A stretch of 64,000 nucleotides of DNA from Dysgonomonas mossii (GTDB taxonomy: Bacteria; Bacteroidota; Bacteroidia; Bacteroidales; Dysgonomonadaceae). Of the stretch, positions 27,840 through 36,709 are shown one piece after another. Under the pieces are notes generated by a model. The model did no database searches, was not told where the DNA came from, and was given only the letters and a program-made list of their open reading frames with translations. Made by a program: the position numbers and the translations under genes. The stretch is from contig NZ_SPPK01000005.1 in assembly GCF_004569505.1 (NCBI RefSeq), positions 124,001-188,000 on the forward strand, read 5' to 3'. The stretch's first letter is position 1; each line of letters begins with the position of its first letter.

Positions 27840-28958
27840 ATGATGATAAGATATTATATTACACTACTAGCAATAATACCCATATTTCTTTTTGCTTGTG
27901 GAGATTCAGAGAAAGATCCCACACCGGTTACTGTGTTTGATATAACATTTGAGCCGACTCAATTAACTTTTACAAGTGATGTTGGAGAGAAAGAAATAGT
28001 AATACAATCAAACAGGTACTATACAATTTCGTCGAACCAATCGTGGTGTACAATCACACCTACGGTAGGCTATGCCGATGAAACTACAACTATAAAAGTA
28101 AATGTAACGACCAATAACACGACATCAGAACGCACAGCTACCTTAACCTTTAGTAGAGGTGCTGACAAAAAAGAATACAGCATCAAGCAAGAGGCAGGAA
28201 AAGAGGTCAACTATGTTCCTTCGGGATACACCCTTGTTTGGCAAGATGAATTTAATGACCCAAGAACAAATGAAGGAAAAGCAGTATTACCCAATTCAAC
28301 CGAATGGTTTTATGAAACGGCTGCTCCGGGTTGGGTAAACAATGAGTTGCAAACTTATATTGCAGGTCATAGAGGAACAGATACATGTGCCATGATATAC
28401 GATGGCTCACTGAAAATAATTGCTAAAAAGATTGGAAAAGAGATATTATCTGCTCGTGTGAATACAAATAAAAGCTGGCAGTATGGCTATTTTGAAGCAC
28501 GGCTGAAGCTTCCAGGAGGAAAAGGCACTTGGCCTGCTTTCTGGATGATGCCAAAAAATTTCACGGCCTGGCCCGATGATGGCGAAATTGATATTATGGA
28601 ATATGTAGGTTATCAAAAAGATGTGACACACTCTGCGATTCATACTAAATCTTATAACCATAGTATAAATACCCAAAAAGAGGCAGAAAAAGCGGTTGCG
28701 GATCTTGAGACTGAGTTTCATGTATATGCCCTTGAATGGACGGCAGATAAAATAACGACATATATAGATGGTAAAGTTGTTTTTACTTTTGAAAATGATA
28801 AAAAAGGAAACAAAGATACCTGGCCGTTTAATGCTCCGTTTTATCTTAAGCTAAACCTTGCATGGGGAGGCAACTGGGGAGGAGCTCAGGGTGTTGACGA
28901 ATCTGCTTTGCCGGCTACTTATGAGATTGATTATGTAAGAGTATATCAAAAAGAATAA
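27840..28958 (+). CDS. Family 16 glycoside hydrolase (laminarinase-like endo-beta-glucanase) with BACON domain
   Basis: The 372-aa lipoprotein (Cys20 in IPIFLFAC) has a BACON domain (about 35-118; SNQSWCTITPTVG is typical) and a GH16 catalytic domain (about 128-372). The active site GEIDIMEYVG supplies Glu249 (nucleophile), Asp251 and Glu254 (acid/base). The extra Met between Asp and Glu places it in the beta-bulge group that includes laminarinases. Flanking motifs YGYFEARLKLPGGKGTWPAF and WTADKITTYIDGK agree. It would cut beta-1,3- or mixed-linkage glucan at the cell surface. GH3 follows 5 bp downstream. Confidence 0.93.
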   Translation: MMIRYYITLLAIIPIFLFACGDSEKDPTPVTVFDITFEPTQLTFTSDVGEKEIVIQSNRYYTISSNQSWCTITPTVGYADETTTIKVNVTTNNTTSERTATLTFSRGADKKEYSIKQEAGKEVNYVPSGYTLVWQDEFNDPRTNEGKAVLPNSTEWFYETAAPGWVNNELQTYIAGHRGTDTCAMIYDGSLKIIAKKIGKEILSARVNTNKSWQYGYFEARLKLPGGKGTWPAFWMMPKNFTAWPDDGEIDIMEYVGYQKDVTHSAIHTKSYNHSINTQKEAEKAVADLETEFHVYALEWTADKITTYIDGKVVFTFENDKKGNKDTWPFNAPFYLKLNLAWGGNWGGAQGVDESALPATYEIDYVRVYQKE

Positions 28959-28963
28959 AATAT

Positions 28964-31354
28964 ATGATAATTAAAAAATTAGGATTGTTAGGTATATCCG
29001 TATTGTTTGGTTTGTATTCAACATGTTTGGCTCAAGACGATGTAGAGAAGCGTATTGAAAACCTTATTTCAAAAATGACCCTTGAAGAAAAAATAGGGCA
29101 AATGAATCAGGTTAGCTTCTTCGCTGTAGATGATAAGGCTATCGCTCAATATAGCGAAGATAATATGAATACCTTCCTCGAAAGGATGGGCATTGCCGGT
29201 GGTCAGGGGCAGAAAAAGCCTTCGCAAATGACCAAGGCTGAAAAGGTTGCTCTCATCCGCCAAGCTGCGGCACAGATGTTAGATAACAGCATCATTCAGC
29301 CAGTTAAGGCGGGAGGAATAGGTTCCTTGCTGAATGTTACCGATCCGGAAATGGTTAACAAGCTTCAGAAAGAAGCGATGGAAAACAGCCGGCTGGGTAT
29401 TCCTCTGATTATAGGACGTGATGTAATTCACGGATTTAAAACAATATTTCCTATTCCATTAGGTCAGGCAGCTTCTTTCAGTCCGCAAATAGTGGAAGAG
29501 GGGGCACGTGTTGCTGCCGTAGAAGCTCGTTCTACAGGAGTGACATGGACATTTGCTCCGATGCTTGATATATCTCGTGATGCACGTTGGGGGCGTATAG
29601 CCGAAAGTTTGGGAGAAGACCCATATCTGGCAGGTGTGCTTGGTGCTGCTATGGTAAAGGGGTTTCAGGGAAATGGAAATCTCAATGATCCTAATTCTGT
29701 AGCTGCATGTGTAAAACATTTTGTGGGATATGGCGCAGCCGAAGGCGGACGTGACTATAACAGTACAAATATACCTCCGATTTTGTTGCATAATGTATAT
29801 CTGTCTCCATTCCAACAGGCAATTAAGGCAGGCGCTGCAACACTTATGACTTCATTCAACGATAATGATGGTATTCCTGCTTCTGGGAATAATTATATAC
29901 TGAAAAAGGTTTTGCGTGACGAATGGAAGTTTGATGGGTTTGTCGTTTCCGATTGGGCCTCCATGACGGAGATGATCGCTCACGGATTTGCTAAGGATGG
30001 CAAGCAGGTAGCTGAAATATCAGCCAATGCGGGTCTGGATATGGAAATGGTTAGTGGTTCATATGTTCAGTATCTGCCGCAATTGGTAAAAGAAGGAAAA
30101 GTTTCGGTAGAAACGATAGATAATGCGGTGCGTAATATACTCCGTATCAAATTCCGGATGGGGCTGTTCGAAAATCCTTATGTAGATACCAAAAAGGAAT
30201 CTGTCTTATATGCTGATGCACATCTAAAAGCTGCAAGACAGGCTGCTATAGAGTCTGCTATTTTGTTGAAGAATGATAATAATATATTACCATTGTCACG
30301 AGGCAAAAAGGTGGCTATTATAGGGCCGATGGCAGATGCGCCACACGATCAGATGGGGACATGGGTTTTTGATGGTGATAAGAATTACACGGTAACTCCT
30401 GTTGCTGCGCTCAAAGGAGAATATAAAGATGTTAATTACGTATACGAGCAAGGATTAGCATATTCCCGTGATAAGAGTACTGCTAGTTTTGATAAGGCAA
30501 AACAAGCTGCTGCTGCGGCAGATGTGGCTGTAGTTTTCTTGGGAGAAGAAGCCATCCTTTCGGGAGAAGCTCACTCTTTATCCAATATCAATCTGATAGG
30601 ATTACAATCAGATTTGCTGAAGGCGGTAAAAAGTGCAGGTAAACCTGTAGTATTAGTCATTATGGCAGGTCGTCCGCTGACAATAGAGCGGGATCTTCCG
30701 TATGCTGATGCGGTATTATTTAACTTCCATCCCGGAACCATGGGAGGCCCTGCTATTCTCGATCTATTATTCGGAAAAGCCAATCCAAGTGGAAAGCTTC
30801 CAGCTACGTTTGTACGTGAGGTGGGACAGATACCGATGTATTACAACCATAATAATACGGGGCGTCCGGCTCCTGAGAAGGTGATGACACTTGATGATAT
30901 TGCACTCGAAGCAGGGCAGACCTCTCTTGGTAATACATCCTTTTACTTAGATTCGGGTAAAGATCCGCTATTTCCTTTCGGATATGGACTTTCTTATACG
31001 ACATTCGAATATTCAAATATAACGCTCTCCGCTTCAACTGTTCCTATGAATGGTACACTGACAGTAAAAGCAACTCTTAAAAATACAGGAAGTGTAGATG
31101 GAACAGAAGTTGCCCAACTGTATGTACAGGATATTGTAGGCTCGGTTGTGCGCCCTGTGAAAGAATTGAAAGGCTTTCAACGAATAGCTCTGAAAGCAGG
31201 AGAAGCAAAGACAATTGAATTTAAACTTACAACAGATGATTTAGCATTCTACGGTCGAGATTTAGTGAAGAAGGCTGAAAAAGGTGATTTTAATGTTTGG
31301 GTAGGCGGTCATAGCAACGCTACCCTAAAGGGTACTTTCTCTGTGACAGAATAA
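28964..31354 (+). CDS. Family 3 beta-glucosidase (BglX-like)
   Basis: The 796-aa protein has a signal peptide ending near LYSTCLAQ, a GH3 TIM-barrel domain (nucleophile Asp330 in FVVSDWASM; substrate loop GRDVIHGFKTIFPIPLG), a GH3 C-terminal sandwich domain (IESAILLKNDNNILPL, FLGEEAILSGEAHS) and a fibronectin-III-like domain (LKNTGSVDGTEVAQLYVQD). It releases glucose from beta-linked gluco-oligosaccharides in the periplasm. It starts 5 bp after GH16, so the two are one transcript. A long hairpin follows the stop. Confidence 0.95.
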   Translation: MIIKKLGLLGISVLFGLYSTCLAQDDVEKRIENLISKMTLEEKIGQMNQVSFFAVDDKAIAQYSEDNMNTFLERMGIAGGQGQKKPSQMTKAEKVALIRQAAAQMLDNSIIQPVKAGGIGSLLNVTDPEMVNKLQKEAMENSRLGIPLIIGRDVIHGFKTIFPIPLGQAASFSPQIVEEGARVAAVEARSTGVTWTFAPMLDISRDARWGRIAESLGEDPYLAGVLGAAMVKGFQGNGNLNDPNSVAACVKHFVGYGAAEGGRDYNSTNIPPILLHNVYLSPFQQAIKAGAATLMTSFNDNDGIPASGNNYILKKVLRDEWKFDGFVVSDWASMTEMIAHGFAKDGKQVAEISANAGLDMEMVSGSYVQYLPQLVKEGKVSVETIDNAVRNILRIKFRMGLFENPYVDTKKESVLYADAHLKAARQAAIESAILLKNDNNILPLSRGKKVAIIGPMADAPHDQMGTWVFDGDKNYTVTPVAALKGEYKDVNYVYEQGLAYSRDKSTASFDKAKQAAAAADVAVVFLGEEAILSGEAHSLSNINLIGLQSDLLKAVKSAGKPVVLVIMAGRPLTIERDLPYADAVLFNFHPGTMGGPAILDLLFGKANPSGKLPATFVREVGQIPMYYNHNNTGRPAPEKVMTLDDIALEAGQTSLGNTSFYLDSGKDPLFPFGYGLSYTTFEYSNITLSASTVPMNGTLTVKATLKNTGSVDGTEVAQLYVQDIVGSVVRPVKELKGFQRIALKAGEAKTIEFKLTTDDLAFYGRDLVKKAEKGDFNVWVGGHSNATLKGTFSVTE

Positions 31355-31362
31355 AGTACAAC

Positions 31363-31413
31363 AAGAGGCTGTCTTATATAAGAATAGTTACTGATTTTTT
31401 AAGACAGCCTCTT
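31363..31413 (+). terminator. Hairpin between GH3 and GH5 genes
   Basis: AAGAGGCTGTCTTA (31363-31376) and TAAGACAGCCTCTT (31400-31413) are perfect 14-bp arms with a 23-nt loop. The T tract after it is poor. It shares the AGGCTGTC core with the hairpin at 34522-34560. Its position argues against starting the GH5 protein at ATG 31417. Confidence 0.7.
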
Positions 31414-31446
31414 CTTATGTCAAAACGCAATTATAATATAAAAACT

Positions 31447-32691
31447 ATGAGAAAATTATTTTACTTATTGCCCTTGCTTATAATCTTTCTATCCTGTCAA
31501 TCGAAGATGGAAGAGAAACAATCTTCCGATCGTTTCATCCGTGTAGAGGGACCTAATTTGATAAAGCCCGATGGTAAAAAATTTCTTATTCAAGGGATCA
31601 ATTTGGGTAACTGGCTCAATCCCGAAGGATATATGTTTTTCTTTCAGGATGCAAGCTCGTATCGCCTGATCAATGAGGCTTTTTGTGAAATGGTAGGACC
31701 TGATTTTACAAATTGGTTTTGGAATGAGTTTAAAAAGAATTATATAACAGAAGAAGATATAAAATATATCAAACAAACCGGTATGAATTCAGTGAGGATA
31801 CCGTTTCATTATAAACTCTTTACGAATGAGGATTATATGGGACAGGCTTCCGATCATAACGGCTTTGGGATGATAGATCAGGTAGTAGAGTGGTGCCGTC
31901 AAGAAGGTTTGTATGTTATACTGGATATGCATGATGCTCCGGGGGGGCAAACAGGTGATAATATTGATGATAGCTACGGGTATCCTTGGCTGATGGAAAG
32001 TGAGCCGAGCAAAGAATTGTTTTGTAATATATGGAAAAAAGTAGCAGAGCATTATGCGAATGACACGATTATACTGGGTTATGATCTGCTGAATGAGCCC
32101 ATAGCACATTATTTTCTAGAAGAATATGCTCATCTGAATGATTCGTTAGAGCCGCTATACAAAAGATGTGTAGATACTATCCGCATGGTAGATAAGAATC
32201 ATATTGTGTTGCTTGGCGGAGCACAGTGGAATGGAAACTTCAAGGTGTTTAAAGACTCTAAATTTGATGATAAACTGATGTATACCTGCCATCGCTATTG
32301 GTGCGACACATTGCAGTCTAATATTCAGGATTTTGTACAGTTTAGAGATAGCGTAAATTTACCGATATATATGGGTGAAACGGGTGAAAATACAGATCAA
32401 TGGATTGCCGGATGGACACGCCTGATGGAACGTAACAATATAGGATGGCATTACTGGCCGTATAAGAAAATGGTTCCTAATAGCTGTATGGTAACGATAC
32501 CTAAACCCGAAAATTGGGATTTGATAGTTGAGTACACCAAGCAAGACAGAGGCAATTTTGCAAAAATACGAGCAGCAAGACCCAACCAAGAGGTAGTGAA
32601 AAAAGCGATGACTGATTTACTGGAAAATATGAAATTTAAACATTGCACCAAGAACGCAGGATACATTTCCGCATTGGGTATGAAGCCCTGA
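31447..32691 (+). CDS. Family 5 glycoside hydrolase (beta-glucanase/glucosidase) lipoprotein
   Basis: The 414-aa protein from ATG 31447 has a lipoprotein signal with Cys17 (LLPLLIIFLSC). GH5 features are GINLGNWLNPEGY near residue 50, SVRIPFHYKL, the acid/base Asn216-Glu217 in YDLLNEPI, and the nucleophile Glu311 in YMGETGE. The GINLGNW start resembles exo-beta-1,3-glucanase-like GH5 members, which fits the locus, but the subfamily cannot be set by eye. An upstream ATG at 31417 is rejected because it would put ten charged residues before the signal and lies directly behind a hairpin. A terminator follows. Confidence 0.9.
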   Translation: MRKLFYLLPLLIIFLSCQSKMEEKQSSDRFIRVEGPNLIKPDGKKFLIQGINLGNWLNPEGYMFFFQDASSYRLINEAFCEMVGPDFTNWFWNEFKKNYITEEDIKYIKQTGMNSVRIPFHYKLFTNEDYMGQASDHNGFGMIDQVVEWCRQEGLYVILDMHDAPGGQTGDNIDDSYGYPWLMESEPSKELFCNIWKKVAEHYANDTIILGYDLLNEPIAHYFLEEYAHLNDSLEPLYKRCVDTIRMVDKNHIVLLGGAQWNGNFKVFKDSKFDDKLMYTCHRYWCDTLQSNIQDFVQFRDSVNLPIYMGETGENTDQWIAGWTRLMERNNIGWHYWPYKKMVPNSCMVTIPKPENWDLIVEYTKQDRGNFAKIRAARPNQEVVKKAMTDLLENMKFKHCTKNAGYISALGMKP

Positions 32692-32755
32692 TGTTGGATT
32701 TGAAAATATAATCTCCTCGCTTAGTGATTAAGCATTTATTGTAAATAGAGATTGG

Positions 32756-32794
32756 GAAAGGGATTACGTTATAATAGTGTTAGTAATCCCTTTC
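32756..32794. terminator. Bidirectional terminator after GH5
   Basis: GAAAGGGATTAC (32756-32767) pairs with GTAATCCCTTTC (32783-32794) and is followed by a T-rich run. The convergent small membrane gene ends at 32799, so one hairpin can serve both. Confidence 0.85.
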
Positions 32795-32798
32795 ATTT

Positions 32799-33155
32799 TT
32801 ATTTCTCGTCTTTTTGTTCTTTTCTATACTCCATCGACATGGCAATGGTACTATACAAAGTAAGTATAGCGGCAATAAGTATGGTGACTACCCATCCTGT
32901 AATATTTACAAACATCAGATAGGCAGATACACACATAAGCAGTGCTGCAAACACCATTATATTGAAGAGTCGCTTTCCGCGAATGCTCTTTCCCGGATAA
33001 GGCGTTGTGAAGGTAATAGCTGTATACCCCACAGCTCCGGCTATCAGTATGTATTTGGCTATTTCGGGCTGAAAATAATAAATAATTGCAGCTAAGAGAA
33101 TTAGTATAGCTGATACTTGAAACAGGATGTTTTTAAGCTTAGGATTTTGCTTCAT
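32799..33155 (-). CDS. Small integral membrane protein of unknown function next to ftsB-like gene
   Basis: The 118-aa protein has four predicted membrane segments (about 12-28, 34-50, 65-84, 88-106), with a basic loop between the second and third (PYPGKSIRGKRL) and a charged C-terminus (EYRKEQKDEK). No family name is recognised. It starts 16 bp downstream of the FtsB-like gene and is probably co-transcribed with it, so a cell-envelope role is a reasonable guess and no more. Confidence 0.8.
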   Translation of the reverse strand: MKQNPKLKNILFQVSAILILLAAIIYYFQPEIAKYILIAGAVGYTAITFTTPYPGKSIRGKRLFNIMVFAALLMCVSAYLMFVNITGWVVTILIAAILTLYSTIAMSMEYRKEQKDEK

Positions 33156-33171
33156 TACAAAGTTAGATATG

Positions 33172-33474
33172 TTATTCTACCACAAAGACATCTTCATCGT
33201 CTTTTTTAAGCAGGTAGTTTTCGCGTGCAAATTTTTCGATCTGGTCTTTATCTGATTCCAGCAACTTCAATTTTTCCTTATCTTGTTCCGTTTTTTCACG
33301 GTAATAATCTATCTGGCTATTCAACTCCATTATTTTTGCATCGTATCCAAAGCGAGCAAATATATTACTGTCGCTGATGAAGAATGCAAAAAATATGATT
33401 ACCAGCATAATAAGCAATTGTACTTTTGTATATCTGGTAATAAGATAGTTGAATATAGATTTGAAAATCTTCAT
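33172..33474 (-). CDS. FtsB/DivIC-type septum formation initiator
   Basis: The 100-aa protein has a short cytoplasmic tail, one membrane helix (LLIMLVIIFFAFFI), a coiled coil (ELNSQIDYYREKTEQDKEKL) and the family C-terminus IEKFARENYLLKKDDEDVFV. FtsB/DivIC proteins join FtsL and FtsQ in the divisome at the septum. ATG 33474 is preferred; the longer frame would need a TTG start at 33489. It is divergent from xerD, with overlapping -7 boxes between them. Confidence 0.88.
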   Translation of the reverse strand: MKIFKSIFNYLITRYTKVQLLIMLVIIFFAFFISDSNIFARFGYDAKIMELNSQIDYYREKTEQDKEKLKLLESDKDQIEKFARENYLLKKDDEDVFVVE

Positions 33475-33522
33475 AAAAACTAAAAACAATTAAGATAATC
33501 CGGATGTACTATACTCCGTCTA

Positions 33523-33538
33523 CAAAGATATATATTTG
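33523..33538. promoter_or_regulatory. Back-to-back divergent -7 boxes for the FtsB-like gene and xerD
   Basis: The plus strand reads CAAAGATATATATTTG. The left half is TATCTTTG on the minus strand (33523-33530) and the right half is TATATTTG on the plus strand (33531-33538). The two boxes abut and form a near-palindrome. No clear -33 boxes are present. Confidence 0.5.
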
Positions 33539-33606
33539 TAGTTATAAATAAATGAAATAAGGTTAAAAGATATTCTTTATGGATATCGGCTTATCAATAT
33601 AGCAGG

Positions 33607-34506
33607 ATGGCAAAAGAAGATAATATAGTCAGAAAATACAAGAATTATCTATTGTTGGAGAAATCATTGTCGCCCAACTCCATTGATGCATATATGACTG
33701 ATTTGGCTAAACTATCGGGGTTTTTGCAAAATGAGAATCTGAAAGTAGAAGATGTTACGCTCGATAATCTGCAACAGTTTGTGGCCCAATTGTATGATAT
33801 AGGGATAAATGCACGTTCTGTAGCAAGGATAATCTCAGGAATAAAGTCCTTTTATGATTTCTTAGTATTGGATGGCTATATGCAAAACGATCCGACCGAA
33901 TTACTCGATAGTCCGAAGATCGGATTGAAGTTGCCAACCGTACTTGCTCTCGACGAAATAGAAACATTAATGTCGGTGATCGATCTGTCAACAAAAGAAG
34001 GGCAACGCAATCGTGCAATCTTAGAAACCCTTTATAGTTGTGGCTTGCGTATATCTGAACTTACTACACTCAAATTCTCCGATCTGTTTTTTGATGAAGG
34101 TTTTATCAAAGTGCAAGGTAAGGGGAGTAAGCAGCGTCTTGTTCCTATATCGCATACGGCGATCAACGAAATAGAGAAATATTTGATATACCGCAAGGAA
34201 ATAAATGTAAAGAAAGGTTCGGAGGATGCCCTCTTTCTAAGCAACAGGGGCACTGCGATATCCCGTATTATGATCTTTCATTTCATTAAAGAATACGCTA
34301 TGCAGGCAGGTATAAAGAAAACGATCAGTCCGCATACATTCCGCCATTCGTTTGCGACTCACTTGCTTGAGGGTGGTGCAAATATCAGAGCCATTCAATT
34401 GATGCTCGGACATGAAAAGATCACCACTACCGAGATTTACACGCATATGGACAGGGAATATCTGCGTCAGGAGATCATAGAACATCACCCACGTAATAGA
34501 CGATAG
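33607..34506 (+). CDS. xerD: Tyrosine site-specific recombinase XerD
   Basis: The 299-aa protein has an N-terminal SAM-like core-binding domain (1-95) and a C-terminal catalytic domain with the full set of residues: Arg148 (CGLRISEL), Lys172 (GKGSKQRLVP), His243 and Arg246 (HTFRHSFATHLLEGG), His269 (LGHEKITTTEIYTH) and Tyr278. XerD with XerC resolves chromosome dimers at dif during division. Length and motifs match housekeeping XerD rather than a phage or transposon integrase, and no mobile element surrounds it. A strong terminator follows. Confidence 0.93.
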   Translation: MAKEDNIVRKYKNYLLLEKSLSPNSIDAYMTDLAKLSGFLQNENLKVEDVTLDNLQQFVAQLYDIGINARSVARIISGIKSFYDFLVLDGYMQNDPTELLDSPKIGLKLPTVLALDEIETLMSVIDLSTKEGQRNRAILETLYSCGLRISELTTLKFSDLFFDEGFIKVQGKGSKQRLVPISHTAINEIEKYLIYRKEINVKKGSEDALFLSNRGTAISRIMIFHFIKEYAMQAGIKKTISPHTFRHSFATHLLEGGANIRAIQLMLGHEKITTTEIYTHMDREYLRQEIIEHHPRNRR

Positions 34507-34521
34507 TGACTTATATAAAAC

Positions 34522-34560
34522 AGGCTGTCCTAAAAGTAATTTCTACTTTTAGGACAGCCT
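34522..34560. terminator. Strong bidirectional terminator after xerD
   Basis: AGGCTGTCCTAAAAGTA (34522-34538) pairs perfectly over 17 bp with TACTTTTAGGACAGCCT (34544-34560) around a 5-nt loop, with T-rich sequence after it. The convergent esterase gene ends at 34580. The core is shared with the hairpin at 31363. Confidence 0.88.
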
Positions 34561-34579
34561 ATTCTATTCTTTCTGTTTT

Positions 34580-36532
34580 TTAATCGTGCTGTGTAATTCC
34601 TTTCCAATTATCTGTTCTGAAAGGTGCGGCAGGCAATCCCTCTCGATTAAACAGATTCACATCCGGATTATTCGCCCAAGAATAACGTACAGCCGCAGGA
34701 TTAGCTATTTTCTCTGAGTAAACCACTACTTTATCTCCGTCGATATAAGCCTTTGCCCATTCAAATTTTTGATCTGCTCCTGCAATGGCAAAACCTTCAA
34801 CGTATCCGTACTTATTCTTTACGCATAGCCCTTTGCCTGTGTTGTTGTACGAAATGACTGCTTTATTACCTTCAATATTCATTTCCTTAAAGGTAGGGCC
34901 TGAATATACGATATCCTTCTTGCCATAATCTTTATTGAGTGCGATAAGAGCAAGGCGAAGGCCAACATCCTGTTTGTTGCGAGGGTGGATATCGTCTGCA
35001 TCGCCTATATCTGTAATCACAGCTTCACCTGTTTGAGGAAGAGAGAGTGTCATTGTCTGGGCTTCGCGCAATTCTGCCCATTCGCTATTCACCGGCTTGT
35101 CGTCCTTTGCCGTATAACTAGCCAGCTGTACCCAGTAGAATGGGAATTCGTAGCCCCATTTTGTACGCCAGTTGTTTATCATTGTGGGAAATAGGGTGCG
35201 ATAATTGTAAGCCTGCGATGCATTATTTTCTCCCTGATACCAAATAGCTCCTTTGATTGCCAATCCGGTTATAGGGTTTATCATACCGTTGTATAGCAGC
35301 GAGTAATACATATTAGGAGAAATATCGATAAACTTATACATTTTGTTGGTTACGGCTTCTTTGTATTGCCATTCTCCGGCCAAAGGGTATTGCTTCCCTT
35401 GCACTTGCAGATACATTTGTTCTGCTTTTCCATATATGCCGCCGCCGCCGCCGTTATCGGTGATTTTTACTACAATGGTATTGTTTCCACTTTTCAGTAC
35501 ATTTTCCGGTATCTTGTAGCTCCTCTTCACTGCATAACCTTCTGTTTCCCCCATTTTTATACCGTTTATCCATACAATGTCATTATCGTCTATCACGCTT
35601 AAATCTATTGTTGCAGCTTTTCCTTCGCTTTCTTTTGGTAGCGAAATGTTATATTTGAACCATACGATACCATCAACATTGCCGATCACATTTTCCCACA
35701 TCTGCGGCAATTGCATCTTGTTCCATGCTGAGGTGTTGAATGAAGGTTCGTACCATTTCTCACTGATGCCCGGATCGTTATTCAGTGCATTCAGATATTT
35801 GGCTTTGTGTTCTTCATTGGTTTTGGCAAACTCATCAAAGTTGTCAACCTTAAAATCTTTGTATCTTTCTCTGAATTTCTCGGGAAGGCTGTTAAATGCA
35901 TCGCTGCTTGTCCATGTTTCTATATCTGTCCCTCCCCACGAGGAGTTGATAATGCCTACAGGGATATTTAATTCTTTATTTAATTTGCGAGCAAAAAAGT
36001 ATGCAACGGCAGAGAACTCCGATACGGTTTGTGGAGAACATACTTGCCATGTTCCGCTTAAATTGTCTTTGGGTTTCATGCTGATATCTTTCACTACGTT
36101 GAATGTACGTATCTGAGGATAATTGGCATCCTTTATTTCCTGCTCATAGTTATATACTGATCCCCATCCGTGCACAGCCATTTCCATGTTCGATTGTCCC
36201 GAACATAGCCATACTTCACCGATGAGGATATCATTCAATGTAATACTATTTTTTTTCCCTTTTATTTCCATTGTATAAGGACCGCCATACGATACAGGAT
36301 TGAGTGTTGCAACCCAAGCGCCATTTTTATCGGCCTTTACTTTTTTTATTTGGTTCAGAAAGTGTACTTCAACAGCTTCATTCTTGTCTGCCCAACCCCA
36401 TATTTTGATAGGTTTGTCACGCTGAAGAACCATGTTGTTGGAGAAGATGTTAGCTAGTTTTACTTCTGCGTGAAGTGCTGAAGCAAAGCACAAAAGGCAG
36501 AAAAAGGGTAAGAGTAATGTTCTTTTTGTCAT
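34580..36532 (-). CDS. Sialate O-acetylesterase family protein
   Basis: The 650-aa protein has a signal peptide (LLPFFCLLCFASALHA), an N-terminal beta domain and the SGNH-like esterase motif WLCSGQSNMEM (Ser114). The second part of the fold appears as GAIWYQGENNAS, and the Asp/His region as DIGDADDIHPRNKQD. An inserted galactose-binding-like beta-sandwich occupies roughly residues 270-390 (MGETEGYAVKRSYKIPE). Such enzymes remove O-acetyl groups from sialic acids or other carbohydrates in the periplasm. No sialic-acid catabolic genes are near, so the real substrate could be an acetylated plant or host glycan. Confidence 0.88.
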   Translation of the reverse strand: MTKRTLLLPFFCLLCFASALHAEVKLANIFSNNMVLQRDKPIKIWGWADKNEAVEVHFLNQIKKVKADKNGAWVATLNPVSYGGPYTMEIKGKKNSITLNDILIGEVWLCSGQSNMEMAVHGWGSVYNYEQEIKDANYPQIRTFNVVKDISMKPKDNLSGTWQVCSPQTVSEFSAVAYFFARKLNKELNIPVGIINSSWGGTDIETWTSSDAFNSLPEKFRERYKDFKVDNFDEFAKTNEEHKAKYLNALNNDPGISEKWYEPSFNTSAWNKMQLPQMWENVIGNVDGIVWFKYNISLPKESEGKAATIDLSVIDDNDIVWINGIKMGETEGYAVKRSYKIPENVLKSGNNTIVVKITDNGGGGGIYGKAEQMYLQVQGKQYPLAGEWQYKEAVTNKMYKFIDISPNMYYSLLYNGMINPITGLAIKGAIWYQGENNASQAYNYRTLFPTMINNWRTKWGYEFPFYWVQLASYTAKDDKPVNSEWAELREAQTMTLSLPQTGEAVITDIGDADDIHPRNKQDVGLRLALIALNKDYGKKDIVYSGPTFKEMNIEGNKAVISYNNTGKGLCVKNKYGYVEGFAIAGADQKFEWAKAYIDGDKVVVYSEKIANPAAVRYSWANNPDVNLFNREGLPAAPFRTDNWKGITQHD

Positions 36533-36658
36533 GGTATTAAATCTTTTTTGTAAAAATAAACATTAAAAATTTATTTTTAAAGCAAATGAGAAACAAGTAT
36601 TTTTCTCTTGCCTTATTAAGGCTCACAGGGATTCATTATCAGTGAAACAAAAAAAGTT

Positions 36659-36666
36659 TATCTTTG
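36659..36666 (+). promoter_or_regulatory. Candidate -7 box for ispG
   Basis: TATCTTTG lies 44 bp before the ATG at 36710. No TTG was found 19-21 bp upstream. Confidence 0.4.
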
Positions 36667-36709
36667 TTATAATATTCGGATCCCAACTAAAAAACAACAT
36701 AAAATTCAT

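Noticed and set aside
33607..34506. XerD as integrase of a mobile element
   Set aside because: Housekeeping genes flank it and no direct repeats, cargo or excisionase are seen. The protein matches XerD in length and motifs.
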